Shown here one piece after another: positions 32,503 to 42,834 of a stretch of DNA of 64,000 nt. The notes beneath the pieces were generated by a model. That model was not told where the DNA came from, did not search any database, and saw only the letters and a list, made by a program, of their open reading frames with translations. Both the position numbers and the translations under genes were made by a program. The DNA comes from Phytopythium helicoides. Its lineage: Eukaryota > Oomycota > Peronosporomycetes > Pythiales > Pythiaceae. The stretch's first letter is position 1. The number at the start of each line of letters is the position of its first letter. Location of the stretch: the NCBI GenBank assembly GCA_024867545.1, contig JANFNE010000061.1, positions 248,001-312,000 on the forward strand. The letters are read 5' to 3'.

Positions 32503-33820
32503 ATGGCCACGAACGCCGCCGACGACCAGGTGGAGCTCTTCAAGGTGAAGAAGCTGATCAAGTCGCTGCAGGCCGCGCGCGGCAACGGCACGAGCATGAT
32601 CTCGCTCATTATCCCGCCCAAGGACCAGATCTCGCGCGTGTCCAAGATGCTGGCGGACGAGATGGGCACGGCCTCCAACATCAAGTCGCGCGTGAACCGC
32701 CTGTCGGTGCTCGGCGCCATCACCGTCCACGCAGCAGCGCCTCAAGCTGTACAACAAGTGCCCGCCCAACGGCCTCATCATCTACTGCGGCACCATCATC
32801 ACGGACGAGGGCAAGGAGAAGCGCGTCAACATCGACTTTGAGCCCTTCAAGCCCATCAACACGTCGCTTTACATGTGCGACAACAAGTTCCACACCGAGG
32901 CGCTCGGAGAGCTGCTGCAGGACAACGACCGATTCGGATTCATCGTCATGGACGGTAACGGAGCGCTCTATGGAACGGTCGCCGGCAACACGCGCGAGAT
33001 CCTGCACCGGTTCTCCGTCGACCTACCCAAGAAGCACGGCCGCGGTGGTCAGTCCGCGCTGCGTTTCGCGCGTCTGCGTATGGAGAAGCGCCACAACTAC
33101 GTGCGCAAGGTCGCCGAGATCGCCACCCAGATGTTCATCACGAGTGACCGCCCCAACATCTCGAACCTCGTGCTCGCCGGTTCCGCCGACTTTAAGAACG
33201 AGCTCAACGGCAGTGACATGTTCGACAAGCGCCTTGCCGAGATCGTCGTCAAGGTTGTCGACGTGTCGTACGGTGGCGAGAACGGTTTCAACCAGGCCAT
33301 CGAGCTCGCGGCCGAGACACTCGCGAACGTCAAGTTCGTGCAGGAGAAGAAGCTCATTGTCAAGTACATGGAGGAGATCGCGCAGGACTCGGGCAAGTAC
33401 TGCTTCGGCGTGAGCGACACGATGAAGGCGCTGGACCTGGGTGCCGTCGAGACGCTCATTCTGTGGGAGGACCTGCCGCACCACCGCGTGACGCTGCGTA
33501 ACGAGACGACGGGCGAGGAGGTGCACAAGATCCTGTCGCCGTCGGAGGAGACGGTGACGTCCAACTACGTCGACGCCGATACTGGCGCCAAGCTCGAGAC
33601 GGTGGAGCGCGTGCCTCTGGTCGAGTGGTTCGCCAACAACTACAAGCAGTTCGGTACGGCGCTCGAGTTCGTGACGGCCAAGTCTCAGGAGGGCTCGCAG
33701 TTCTGCAAGGGCTTCGGTGGCATCGGCGGCATCCTGCGCTGGAAGGTCGACTTCATGGAGATGGACTACGACGACGAGTTCGACGACGACGACGACTTTG
33801 ACGAGGACGCGTTCATGTAG
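32503..33820 (+). CDS. ETF1: Eukaryotic peptide chain release factor 1
   Basis: Intronless. One extra C at 32723-32724 breaks the frame in the conserved segment after SVLGAIT; with it removed the protein has 438 residues, like other eRF1. Stop-codon recognition motifs are standard: NIKS (GTASNIKSR, near residue 60) and YxCxxxF (LYMCDNKF). The GGQ motif that triggers peptide release is in [20 protein letters not shown]. The acidic C-terminus ([13 protein letters not shown]) contributes to eRF3 binding. Motifs fit the universal genetic code. Two upstream GTG/ATG options exist, but [20 protein letters not shown] aligns with the family start. Confidence 0.93.
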
Positions 33821-34242
33821 AAGTAATTATTGGAGAGCTGGACGACCAGGACTGACGGACGCTGCGGCACACGAACGATCGGCCTCTCGCCGCGGCTTGC
33901 TGGGCTCGTAGCTCGGGGGCTCGCGCGGAGGCTGCTCCCAGCCTCGCCGTCCAGCTCTCCCTAGGTAGAGTCTCCGCCTTTGCGCGATCTGGCCAAAGGA
34001 GGGCGTAGTCAGTTCTAGAGTTTTGTTTTTCAAGGCCCCGCGGGCGGCCGCCGCCCCGCATCCGCCCGCCGCGCAGCATGAATGAACCAATTGCAGTTCC
34101 AATCAATTCGCCAGTCGGCTGAGCCCATCAAGGCTTCTTGATTGTGGGTCCGCCTGATTGCCAACCCACTGTGGAAAACTGTGACAGCAGAGAAAGCGTT
34201 TTTCCCCGCTCCTCCTCCGCTCCCCCCGCACTTTCTTCCGCG
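33821..34242. other. Intergenic region between eRF1 and the beta-lactamase-like gene
   Basis: No gene seen. Contains CCAAT-type boxes near 34087-34105 (ACCAATTGCAGTTCCAATC) about 140 bases before the downstream start, plausible promoter elements. Confidence 0.4.
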
Positions 34243-35784
34243 ATGCAGTCGGGCGAGCAGCTCCCGCTCGTGAGCCGCAGCGGCAGCGCCAGGAGCAGCA
34301 ACGGCCGCAGCGCGCTCGAGCAGCAGCTGGACGCCTACCACAAGCAGCAGCGCGAGCGCCGCGAGCAGGAGCGCCGCGCCAGCCGCGCGCGCTCCGTGCT
34401 GCGCGCCGGCGTGGGCTTCGCGGCGGCGGCGGTCGTGACGCTGGCGCTGCTGGCGCTCGGCTGGGCGGCGACGCGACGCAACGGCGTGGACGCGTCGCCC
34501 GCGCGGCTCGCAGGCATCGTGGACGCGGCCCCGCGCTTCTGGGGCGTGGCGCGCGTGAGCCACAACGGCCACAAGAAGTTCGAGCGCGCGCAGGGCTGGG
34601 CCAGCGTCGAGTTCGAGCGACACATGCACGTCGACAGCGTCTTCCCCGTCGGCAGCAACACGAAGCTCTTCGTGGCCTGTCGCGCTCTACCAGCTGCAGG
34701 AGGCCGGACGCGTTGAGCTCACCGACCCGGTCAACAAGCCACCTCGACGCCGACGACTTCGCGCGCTTCGGCTTCCCGGGGCAGACGGAGTGGTGCCCGC
34801 GAGTCGGAGGGCAGGGCCCCTGCCAGAATGTCACGTTCGTGCAGCTCATGAGCATGGCCTCGGGCCTCGGTGACGATCAAAACTGCGACAACGTGCACGG
34901 CCAGTTCTGCCGCCAGTCGCCCAACGACCTGGCGCTCTACCGCGGCTCCATCGCCGCGCACGTCGGCGACTTCATCAACGACCCGCTCGTGTTTGTTCCT
35001 GGTACCAACTATTCCTACGCCAACCCAAACTTTGTGCTGCTCTCCTACCTCGTCGAGAAGCTGAGTGGACAGCCGCTCGAGACCTACCTGCAGGAGCGCA
35101 TCTTCACGCCGGTGGGGCTCAACGACACTTTCTACGACCCGTACAGCGGTCAGCTAAGCGTGCACAAGGGCTGGGTCGACCAGTACGTCAAGTACTACTA
35201 CCAAGAAGACCTCAATGTGACGAACACGACCAATGCCAGCACGAACACAACGCTCACGCTGGCGTCAACCGGCACTTGCCGTCCGTATATGAGCAGCGGG
35301 GCGATCAGCGGAGCAGGCGGCATCTACTCGACTGCCAAGGACATGCAGCGCTGGTACGTGGACCTGTTCCACAAGCGCGGCGCCAAGTCAAGTGTACTGA
35401 GCCAGCAATCGATCCAGCATATCCTCCAGCGACGCAACCCGGTACACCCGTCATATGCTCAAGGCATCGGTGTCACCTTCAACGAGTCGGATACAGAGTG
35501 GCCGAACAGGATCACTTACTGCGGAGGAATGAAATGCGCTGTCACATGCATGATGATGGCGACACCGTCCTGCGAATGAGTCGTCTCTCGCCACTGCGTT
35601 CACCAACAGTATATATGCGACGTTCTCTTCGCGAGACGCGCTCAACGAGTACCATCCGACTGAGATGTTGGGTGCTGTCTTGGGTGGCAAAGGTTTTGCG
35701 GTTGATGTAGATGCGGTTCGATTGGGGGAGGATTTGCTGGAGGGGTACCTCCACTACCGGGCGAAAGTAGAAGCAGGCATGTAA
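34243..35784 (+). CDS. Beta-lactamase-related serine hydrolase, type II membrane protein
   Basis: Needs three one-base corrections (extra T at 34678, extra C at 34739-34740, extra base at 35568-35571), giving 512 residues. Residues about 52-74 form one membrane helix (AGVGFAAAAVVTLALLALGWAA) after a basic cytoplasmic tail, so the enzyme domain should be lumenal or extracellular. Class C beta-lactamase/DD-peptidase motifs are present: SxxK in VGSNTKLF and YxN in TNYSYANPNFVLLSYLVEK. NxT/NxS sequons (NVTNTTNAS) fit glycosylation. Eukaryotic members include LACTB-like peptidases; the substrate is unknown and antibiotic hydrolysis is not implied. The end in the corrected frame reads LHYRAKVEAGM. 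Confidence 0.75.
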
Positions 35785-35970
35785 GCGTTGACGCCGATGT
35801 GAAATCCGGCCAAGCCATCTGAGCAACTCGCGAAACCAAAGATGTCAATGAAGCCTGTGAGCAGTGTGTTGGTAATGGATGGTTCCTTCCTGTGGAAAAT
35901 GTGGCGTTACTCTGCGAAGCGTCACCAAGTTTCGTGCCTTTCGTGATCTGACAAGAGCTGCTAAAAAGCT

Positions 35971-37692
35971 ATGGTTGCTGCCGCTTCCTCACGATCAAGC
36001 AATGGAGAATATGTGACCAACGAGCCTGTGCCTCGGCGCGGTATACATACGCCGATAGAACGTGTAGACGCAGCCAGTGTCCACGATGAACTTCATGAGC
36101 GACTCACCGACGAGCAAGCAGCAGCTCGTATTCAAACGCTTGTTCCGCTGCCGTCACGCTCGTCGGCGCCTTCGAGAGCTGCTAGCGACCGTATTTCACA
36201 AGTATTATGACGAAGCTTCGGGTGCCTACTACTACCACAGCACGCGTACTGGTGAGACGACATGGGAGAAGCCAAGGGTGTTAGGCGACCATGACGACCT
36301 GGAGTTAGCTTCTGTGTACAACGCTGAAAGCAAAGGCGGTAGCACCACCGCATCTGAAGATAGAGTGCAGAAGGATGGGACACAAGTGGTCGATTTGGAC
36401 GGTGAAGATCCGCAAGGAGAATCTCCTGGAGAAGACACGGGTGATGAAGAAGTCGACGAAGGAGAAGATGGCAGTGGTGACGAGGCTGGTGGAGAAGACG
36501 ATGATAATGCTGACAAGAAACATCCTTCGGGTGGTTTCACGGCGCGAGAAGTTGAGTTGCTGCAGAAACAGTTCGAACACTTTGATGCGGACAAGAGTGG
36601 TTCGATTAGTGCTAAGGAGCTGCAGCAACTTTTGGCAGCTCTTGGAGAGCCCGCAACACTTGCAAACGCGGAAGAACTGATTCGTAAGGTTGATGTGGAC
36701 AAGAGTGGGCAGGTGGAGTTTGATGAATTTCTAGAGCTTTTGAGCCAGCAACGGCGCAAGAATCTGTATTCAGCCCCACTGGAGCTGACAATGCTTGTAT
36801 TCTCCGCTAGCGAGCTTGACAACCTTAAAAGACAGTTCATGCGCCTGGACCTCGATGGCAGTGGGTCCATAGATGAACACGAACTTGCAGCTTTAGTAAA
36901 GAAAATTGGCAAGAAAGCAGAGGGTTTTAACCTGGCCGCCATGATGCGCGAGGTAGATGCAGACGGAAGTGGATCGATTGGCTTTAGCGAATTTCTGCAA
37001 ATCGTAGCGGTCATGACCAAGAACAAGGACGGGAGCCCTAGTAAATCAGCTTTCGCATCTCTACTGGAGCTTGGTATCGCCCAGGGAATTCTTGATGGTC
37101 TCGATGAGGTACTTAGAGCGTCTCGACAACGTGTCTTTGAGTGGTGGAATGCGGACATGATCGCAGAGCAAAAGCGACTTGAAATCAAACGCGAGCGCCG
37201 GAGGCAGCAAGAAGAAAAGCGGAGAAAACAGCTCGAGGCAGACCGGCAGGTGTATGCCGCACACCTAGCACGGTTGGCAGAAGTAGAAGCAGCACGGAAA
37301 GTCAAGGTTGACGGACTATTGATTGAAACCGAGTTTGAAGGTGATGGCGAGACCTACCCGGTTGTGGGTCAATTTGCACGAGTTCACTACGAAGGCTCGT
37401 TTGCTAGCAACGGCAAGGTGTTTGAGTCGACACGAAAGCGAGCTGGTGCAAAAGGAATGGCGCTCGAATTTTGTGTCGGTGCTGGACACCTTATCAAAGG
37501 CTTCGACTTGGCGCTGCAGCGTATGAGCGTTGGAGAGACAGCTCGCGTAACCATGGCTCCATCTCTAGCTTATGGTGTCCGCGGCCGTCCGCCTAAGATC
37601 CGCCAAATGCGGCACTCATTTTCAAGATTGAGCTCATTAGTGTCAAGGTCAAGCTCAATCGCGTGATTGACTTGGATGGTGATGACAACTGA
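35971..37692 (+). CDS. IQ-WW-EF-hand(x4)-FKBP multidomain peptidyl-prolyl isomerase
   Basis: Intronless; two one-base problems (extra T at 36139-36140; missing C near 37600) give 573 residues when corrected. Order: an IQ motif (AARIQ..FRCRHARRRLR, near residue 57) for calmodulin-like proteins; a WW domain (YYDEASGAYYYHSTRTGETTWEKP) for proline-rich ligands; an acidic linker; four EF-hands in two pairs (DADKSGSISAKE, DVDKSGQVEFDE, DLDGSGSIDEHE, DADGSGSIGFSE), all with good Ca2+ ligands; a charged coiled coil; and a C-terminal FKBP domain (GQFARVHYEGSF, FVESTRK-like region, LIKGFDLALQRMSVGE, LAYGVRGRPP). A calcium-controlled prolyl isomerase is inferred. ATG at 35971 is chosen so the IQ helix is included. 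Confidence 0.85.
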
Positions 37693-37775
37693 GTTATCAA
37701 ACTGCACGAATACCAAGTCAACTAGTTCATCACGTTGTTCAAGTGAACGACTTTCCGTTCATTGTCATTTTGAGC

Positions 37776-38900
37776 CTACTGCTGCTCCTCGAGGGACGGC
37801 TGATCTATGTAGCCGGCAGGTCCTGGTGTGTAGAATGTGTCGGGGTTGTATGCGTTGATCGGCGCGTCAAGCTCAAAACGCCTTGGCAGATCCGGATTCG
37901 AGATGAAGGCACGACCGATGGCCACCATGTCAGCGTCGCCATCCTCGACCACCTTGATTGCCGTCTCGCGGTTGTAGCCCGACGCCGTCATGAGTACGCC
38001 GTCGTACATCGGTCGGAAGTCGCGCGCAATGCCGTGGTTCGGCGCATTCGGGCTTTCGTGCAGTGGGAACGCACGGGGCTCGATCAGGTGCGCGTACGCC
38101 AGATCGTAGTCATTCAACTTCTTCATCACGTAGCCGTACGTGTCGAGTGGCTTGGATTCGCACTGGCCAAAGCTCATGCTGTAAGGAGCAAGGCGAATGC
38201 CCACGCGGCTGGAATCAATGACATCCAGGATCGACTCGAGCGTCTCGAAAAGGAAGCGCGCTCGGTTCTCAATCGAACCACCGTAGCGATCAGTGCGGTC
38301 GTTGATGCCGTCTTGCAGGAACTGCTCGGGAAGGTATCCGTTGGCGCAGTGGAACTCGACGCCATCAAAGCCAGCTTCAAGGGCGTTCTGAGTGGCCGTC
38401 TTGAAGTCCTTGGAGATCTGTGGGATCTCCTCCGTCTTGAGTGCCCGCGGCGCCACGTGCGGCTTGAAACCTTCGGGAGTGGGAACCATTTGGCCGGTCG
38501 TGATATCCATGTTGGCACTCGACGACACAGGAAGTTGGCCGTTGGGCTGGTTCAGCGGGTGGCTCAAACGCCCAGTATGCCAGATCTGCAGGAAGATCTT
38601 GCCGTCCTTAGCGTGCACGCCGTCCGTGATCTTCTTCCAGGATGCGACCTGTTTGTCCGAGTAGATACCAGGCGCGCCAAAGTATCCTCGCGCAGTCTCG
38701 CTGATGTGCGTGGCCTCGGCGATGATGAGACCACCCTTGGACGCTCGCTGCGAGTAGTAGGTGGTCGCCATGTCGGGCTGTACACCATCGGCGTCAGCTT
38801 TGAGCCGCGTGAGTGGTGCCATTGCCACTCGGTGGCTCAGCGTGATCGGGTTGTTCTTGCCGCCGAGCGTTATAGGGGTAAATAGCTTCTTGGTTGCCAT
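37776..38900 (-). CDS. Old Yellow Enzyme family NADPH oxidoreductase, copy 1
   Basis: 374 residues from ATG at 38900 (MATKKLFTPITLGGK); a longer upstream extension lacks support because all paralogues start at the same place. FMN-dependent ene-reductase. Visible motifs: APLTRLKAD, IWHTGRLSHPLNQ, the substrate-binding His/Asn pair in FHCANGYLPEQFLQDG, DRTDRYGGSIENRARFL, and GRAFISNPDLP near the FMN phosphate. Family enzymes reduce activated C=C bonds of enones, as in plant OPR proteins. Most divergent tail of the five (FYTPGPAGYIDQP). It is separated from the other four by the Cys-rich gene group. Confidence 0.93.
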   Translation of the reverse strand: MATKKLFTPITLGGKNNPITLSHRVAMAPLTRLKADADGVQPDMATTYYSQRASKGGLIIAEATHISETARGYFGAPGIYSDKQVASWKKITDGVHAKDGKIFLQIWHTGRLSHPLNQPNGQLPVSSSANMDITTGQMVPTPEGFKPHVAPRALKTEEIPQISKDFKTATQNALEAGFDGVEFHCANGYLPEQFLQDGINDRTDRYGGSIENRARFLFETLESILDVIDSSRVGIRLAPYSMSFGQCESKPLDTYGYVMKKLNDYDLAYAHLIEPRAFPLHESPNAPNHGIARDFRPMYDGVLMTASGYNRETAIKVVEDGDADMVAIGRAFISNPDLPRRFELDAPINAYNPDTFYTPGPAGYIDQPSLEEQQ

Positions 38901-39494
38901 GGTGTCGAGGTCGATAGCTTGCTGGGAACAAGGCGCGTTCGAGAATGAGCACTCCATCAACCAACGCGCCGAGCTACTGCTAGCCCACTCGAGCGGATCC
39001 CGTCATCAGGAGGACAGAGACATGGACCCTCGCACTCCGATTGTCGGAAGATTGGTCGACGCGAGGGCTTGCATGACTCGCCGGTCGAACGCTTTGAAAT
39101 CCCGCTGGCCGACGCAATCCGCACGACGGCACTTCAGGTGCCGGGTCTATGCAAGCAACTGAGCGGCGGCCGATTCTTGTCTTGAGCTCGCTATGCGTGC
39201 GAGCTGCACTGGTGTCGGGCGATGCGCCGGCACAAACAAAGCTCACGGACAATCATTACGATCAGTCTCGCTTGGAGTTTACGCATCTGGTGGTCGAGTG
39301 CTCCACCACGGCAACGTCCTTCATGTCTGCCAATCTGGTGCAAAGCGGGACTCGTCCGACAAGAGCCGCCTAGCATTTGGCCAGTGTCACCTCGAGACAA
39401 CAATAGACGATGTCTCAATAGAGAGAGCTCGGGAACCCGTGTCGCGTGTCCGTCGCGTCAATCGCAGCATCTGACAAGACCAGCTTAGAAGCCC
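38901..39494. other. Intergenic region between OYE copy 1 and the Cys-rich cluster
   Basis: No gene supported. Bases nearest 38901 should be the OYE copy 1 promoter (minus strand); those near 39490 the promoter of the first Cys-rich gene (plus strand). Confidence 0.4.
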
Positions 39495-39806
39495 ATGGAG
39501 GACTGCTGTCGCTCGTGCTGCGGGGCGTGCGCCGAGTCCTGCTGCGCGGCATCGTGCTACGCTGGCTGCATCACGGCGGCTGACACGGGCTGCACGATGC
39601 TCGCGAACGGCTGCTGCTGTGCGTGTTGTGCATCGAATGATTTCACGCGACGGCGCAACTCGAGCGGAGTCGACGCTCCGTACATGCGGCAGGAGTCGGG
39701 TTCGTTCGCGAGAGCGACTCCCGCTGTCGTTGCGGCACCAGTGACGCTTGTTCCAGCTTCGCTGCGAGTTTCCAGGTGGGATGGCAGCAAGAGCACCGCG
39801 GTGTGA
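39495..39806 (+). CDS. Small Cys-rich protein, family B copy 1
   Basis: 103 residues: MEDCCRSCCGACAESCCAASCYAGC, then DTGCTMLANGCCCACC, a basic Ser-rich hinge, and the tail PAVVAAPVTLVPASL. About sixteen cysteines lie in the first 55 residues and there is no signal peptide. Closest visible relative is the next gene (40162), with which it shares MEDCC, CYA(G/C)C and DTGCTM. Function unknown. Confidence 0.65.
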   Translation: MEDCCRSCCGACAESCCAASCYAGCITAADTGCTMLANGCCCACCASNDFTRRRNSSGVDAPYMRQESGSFARATPAVVAAPVTLVPASLRVSRWDGSKSTAV

Positions 39807-40161
39807 TCAAGGAACGCAGACGGCATTCGATGGCTATCGTTGAAAGGCGGAGATACATACAGACAGCAGTGAGAGCATCATGCTCTCACCTGAGGTGAGG
39901 CGGTCACTCAGCGAGAGCATCTCCTAGTGAAGCGGCCTTCTGGTCCGCCCTGCGCATCGCAAAGTACAGACGAACGCATCCATATCATGCATCCTGTGTC
40001 GATCTCAGCAACTGGATTTTCGTCTTTTCTCACAGTGAGCATGGCGCCGCTCCGCACGTCGAGAACAGTTGGTGTCGTGGTGCTGTATGTATCGATAGCG
40101 AGCACGTTGCTTCCATTGCGATCTCTGCCTCCCTTCGTCCAGACTTGAACTCAGCGCGAAA

Positions 40162-40482
40162 ATGGAGGACTGCTGCAGCGCTTGCTGTGCTCCCTGCTGC
40201 TCGGCGACGTGCTACGCCTGCTGCGTGACGGGCGGAGATACAGGCTGCACCATGATGCTGAGCCAGTGGGGTTGCAACTGCTGCGCGCCGTCGCCAGTCG
40301 CGTGGAGAGATCGCGAACCACCAGACGACTCGGCTCCCTACGCCCGACAGAGCTCAAGTTCTTTCTCGAGACCACCGCCAGTGATCATTACGACGCCAGT
40401 GACACTCGAGCCTATAAGCGCTCAGGAAGACTCCCGAACATCGCCAAACGACGTCGTAGTCACGAAAGGAGATCACATCTAG
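40162..40482 (+). CDS. Small Cys-rich protein, family B copy 2
   Basis: 106 residues: MEDCCSACCAPCCSATCYACC, DTGCTMMLSQWGCNCC, hinge, then PPPVIITTPVTLEPISAQE. The tail shows the full PPPxxxxTPVxLxP motif of the superfamily. Ends with a charged segment. Confidence 0.68.
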   Translation: MEDCCSACCAPCCSATCYACCVTGGDTGCTMMLSQWGCNCCAPSPVAWRDREPPDDSAPYARQSSSSFSRPPPVIITTPVTLEPISAQEDSRTSPNDVVVTKGDHI

Positions 40483-40697
40483 ATATCTCTACATTAGCTG
40501 TTGACTGCGCGCGATCAATAAACGCGTAGTGTGTGATGAATCGTCCATCTCAGCAACTCTCAGTAAGATGCATTCCACGCAGCTGGTGAAGACAGCACAA
40601 TGTTCTGCACATGCATCCACTTTCGAGGTCCCACGATGCGAAATTTTGCGGTACCGGTTCTCATTTGAGCTCGAGCGCTCAAATCTCGATTTGCCTG

Positions 40698-40967
40698 ATG
40701 ATCGCCGAGTGTCTGATCGCGCTTGTCACGGGGGATCCCGATGGCGCCCGCCCGTGCCTCCGGTGGCTGGACGACAAGTGCTGTCCGTGCTGCGGCAAGC
40801 GGCGCTCGACAGAAGACTCGGGTGACTTGGCGTACGAACGACATCGCGTGGACTCACCGACCTCCAAGCCCCCGCCGACGATCGTCACGATTCCAGTAAG
40901 CCTCGTGCCAGTCAGCAGCAAGAACGAGGACGTGAGCGCTGAAGCAGCCAAGACGGCTACAAAATGA
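40698..40967 (+). CDS. Small Cys-rich protein, family B copy 3 (reduced head)
   Basis: About 89 residues from ATG at 40698. The head has fewer cysteines (AECLIALVTG ... PCLRWLDDKCCPCCGKR). The tail is intact: PPPTIVTIPVSLVPVS. The frame is open upstream to 40611, so the true start is uncertain. Possibly diverging. Confidence 0.5.
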   Translation: MIAECLIALVTGDPDGARPCLRWLDDKCCPCCGKRRSTEDSGDLAYERHRVDSPTSKPPPTIVTIPVSLVPVSSKNEDVSAEAAKTATK

Positions 40968-41492
40968 ATACATCGTCATGCATGGAACTCGAGATGACGT
41001 CGCCAGGTCGACAGCATAAAGAGGGGACAGCTCGCCCTGAATGAAGTCGGTTAAGGCGAAGCGCTACTCAATCCCTGACACGTCCTGTGAGAACGACAGG
41101 AGTCCCTTCAATCGGACTGTTCAAAGAGGAGAGAGCTGATGATAGCCTAGAGGCGGCGTGCAACACAGCGCTATTACTGTTCAAAAAGATTACCAAGGTC
41201 TGTTCCCCACGATTCGCGCTTGAACCATGGCTGCTCACGAGTGACTCGCAGACCATGGTCCTTGCAAGACGATCTTCTGATCTGCGTGCGTGCTAATCGA
41301 TCAATTTGAAAGTCGAGGCAGCTATGGGACGGATTGACATGCCGAAATGCTAGTGTAGCGAATCTCGAGTGTTGCCATGTGGTCTGATAATCCAGATGTG
41401 GAATATTTGTTGAGTTCAGACACAGCATGTGTGCGTCATTTCCCGCTAGTGTTCGGCTTCTTCGCAGCCCACTTTGAAATTCGCTCTCGAGG

Positions 41493-41762
41493 ATGGCGGA
41501 GTGCGTCGGAATTGGCTGTCGGATCTGTTGTGCGTTGGCAGGCACTTCGTTCTGCTGCTGGGGAAATGCGGGCGACAAAGACAACAATAACGACGATGAT
41601 GAATCTGCTTCTCGTGCTCGACAGAATGATGCCGCTGCGGTTTTAATTCCTCCGCCTGAGGTCAAGGTAACACCAGTGAGCCTCGCGCCGACAGCGACAA
41701 AGCCAGGAGAGGAGTTGCGATCGCCTATAAAGCCACCAGACGCCTTGCCTGTACAGCCATAG
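41493..41762 (+). CDS. Small Cys-rich protein, family B copy 4
   Basis: 89 residues: MAECVGIGCRICCALAGTSFCC, an Asn/Asp-rich hinge (DKDNNNDDDES), then PPPEVKVTPVSLAPTATKP. Its 5' flank GAAATTCGCTCTCGAGG just before the ATG matches those of copies 5 and 6, showing that duplication units include the flank. Confidence 0.6.
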   Translation: MAECVGIGCRICCALAGTSFCCWGNAGDKDNNNDDDESASRARQNDAAAVLIPPPEVKVTPVSLAPTATKPGEELRSPIKPPDALPVQP

Positions 41763-42045
41763 TGTTTTTGGGGGACCGAGCACAAGTGCAGAAGAGCTTA
41801 GTCAAGACTCAAGATTAACGTATGCAAGCCTTGTGCCGTGATTGTAAATGGATACACAATACGAACTCTACACCCATCCCAACATTCCCGACGGGAACCC
41901 CATCACCACGCTGCTGCTGCCTGTACCTTACGGTGAACCTAGCATCAACAGCATGGGCCGAACGCCAGGCCCTTCGTCTACTCTCCATGTTTGCCACAGC
42001 GCAAGGCTAAGCCCGCCAATCATTTAGGAATTCGCTCTTTTCAGA

Positions 42046-42182
42046 GTGGAGGACTGCCTGGTCGCATGTTGTGTGGTATGCTCTGGCATGTTGGGTGGGT
42101 CTTCTTCGGAAATTCGTGTATGCCAATCTCCTGCAACTGCAGTGACGAGACGGAGAACAATGATTCCGCGCCGCAAGCTTAG
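42046..42182 (+). pseudogene. Degenerate family B copy 5
   Basis: Flank GGAATTCGCTCTTTTCAGAG leads to GTGGAGGACTGCCTG, where an ATG would be expected. VEDCLVACCVVCSG begins in one frame, then the matching part (SCNCSDETENNDSAPQA against SCDCPDETNNTNSEPRA of copy 6) is in another frame and stops before the tail motif. Start loss plus frameshift plus truncation. Confidence 0.6.
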
Positions 42183-42597
42183 TACAATTTGGTCACGAAC
42201 GATATATCGAGTGGCTCGTGACATCAGTGATCCATGTACCTGCCAGAACTGGAAACAAACTCTCGCATCAACAACTTCACTCGAGGTCACTTGCAAATTC
42301 GCCTGGATTTGGAGGTGCAGTACTGTATCCATGATAGAGTTTGTTCAGCAGTGTTGAACCAGCTCAAAGAATCAACGTGCATGTAAGCAGTGCGCGAAAA
42401 TGCCAGTCGCTGACCTTGTGATTGGCAAATGGCTACGCAGTCCGAAATTTGTATCCATCCCCCATTCCCATCCCTATCCACCTGACAATCCAGAGTCGAA
42501 TTTTTCTGATGGTAAACATCCATCTCCTCTACGAGGTTTGCAAATACTCCAATCTCGGCTCAGCTCGCCAATCATTTCGGAATTCGCTCTCTTCAGG

Positions 42598-42834
42598 ATG
42601 GACTGCTCTGCGGAATGCTGTGGGGACTGCTGTAACTTCTGCTGCAGTTCGATGTGCTGGAGAAGTTGCGACTGCCCTGACGAGACAAACAACACCAATT
42701 CGGAGCCTCGCGCTCGACGTTCAAGCTCGACTGGATATCAGCCTCCGCCCCGAGTTGTCGTGACACCTGTGATCCTTTTACCTGCCAAGCCAGCGGAAGA
42801 AGAATCCAAGCCGACTCTCACGTCAACCTCGTGA
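42598..42834 (+). CDS. Small Cys-rich protein, family B copy 6
   Basis: 78 residues: MDCSAECCGDCCNFCCSSMCWRSCDC in pieces (eleven cysteines in 27 residues), a DETNNTNSEPRARR hinge, and QPPPRVVVTPVILLPAKP. The tail is strikingly similar to family A copy 2 (PPRVVYLTPVVVQQPP), the main evidence for a common superfamily. Confidence 0.65.
   Translation: MDCSAECCGDCCNFCCSSMCWRSCDCPDETNNTNSEPRARRSSSTGYQPPPRVVVTPVILLPAKPAEEESKPTLTSTS

Noticed and set aside
32720..32730. Programmed frameshift in eRF1, by analogy with bacterial RF2
   Set aside because: RF2 frameshifting happens at an in-frame stop codon at the shift site. Here the zero frame continues for about 40 codons, and neighbouring unrelated genes show the same kind of one-base break, so a sequencing indel is simpler.
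34243..35784. Horizontally acquired antibiotic-resistance beta-lactamase
   Set aside because: The gene has a eukaryotic-style N-terminal anchor, N-glycosylation sites and local GC/codon use. Beta-lactamase-like serine hydrolases are common in eukaryotes; no resistance context is present.
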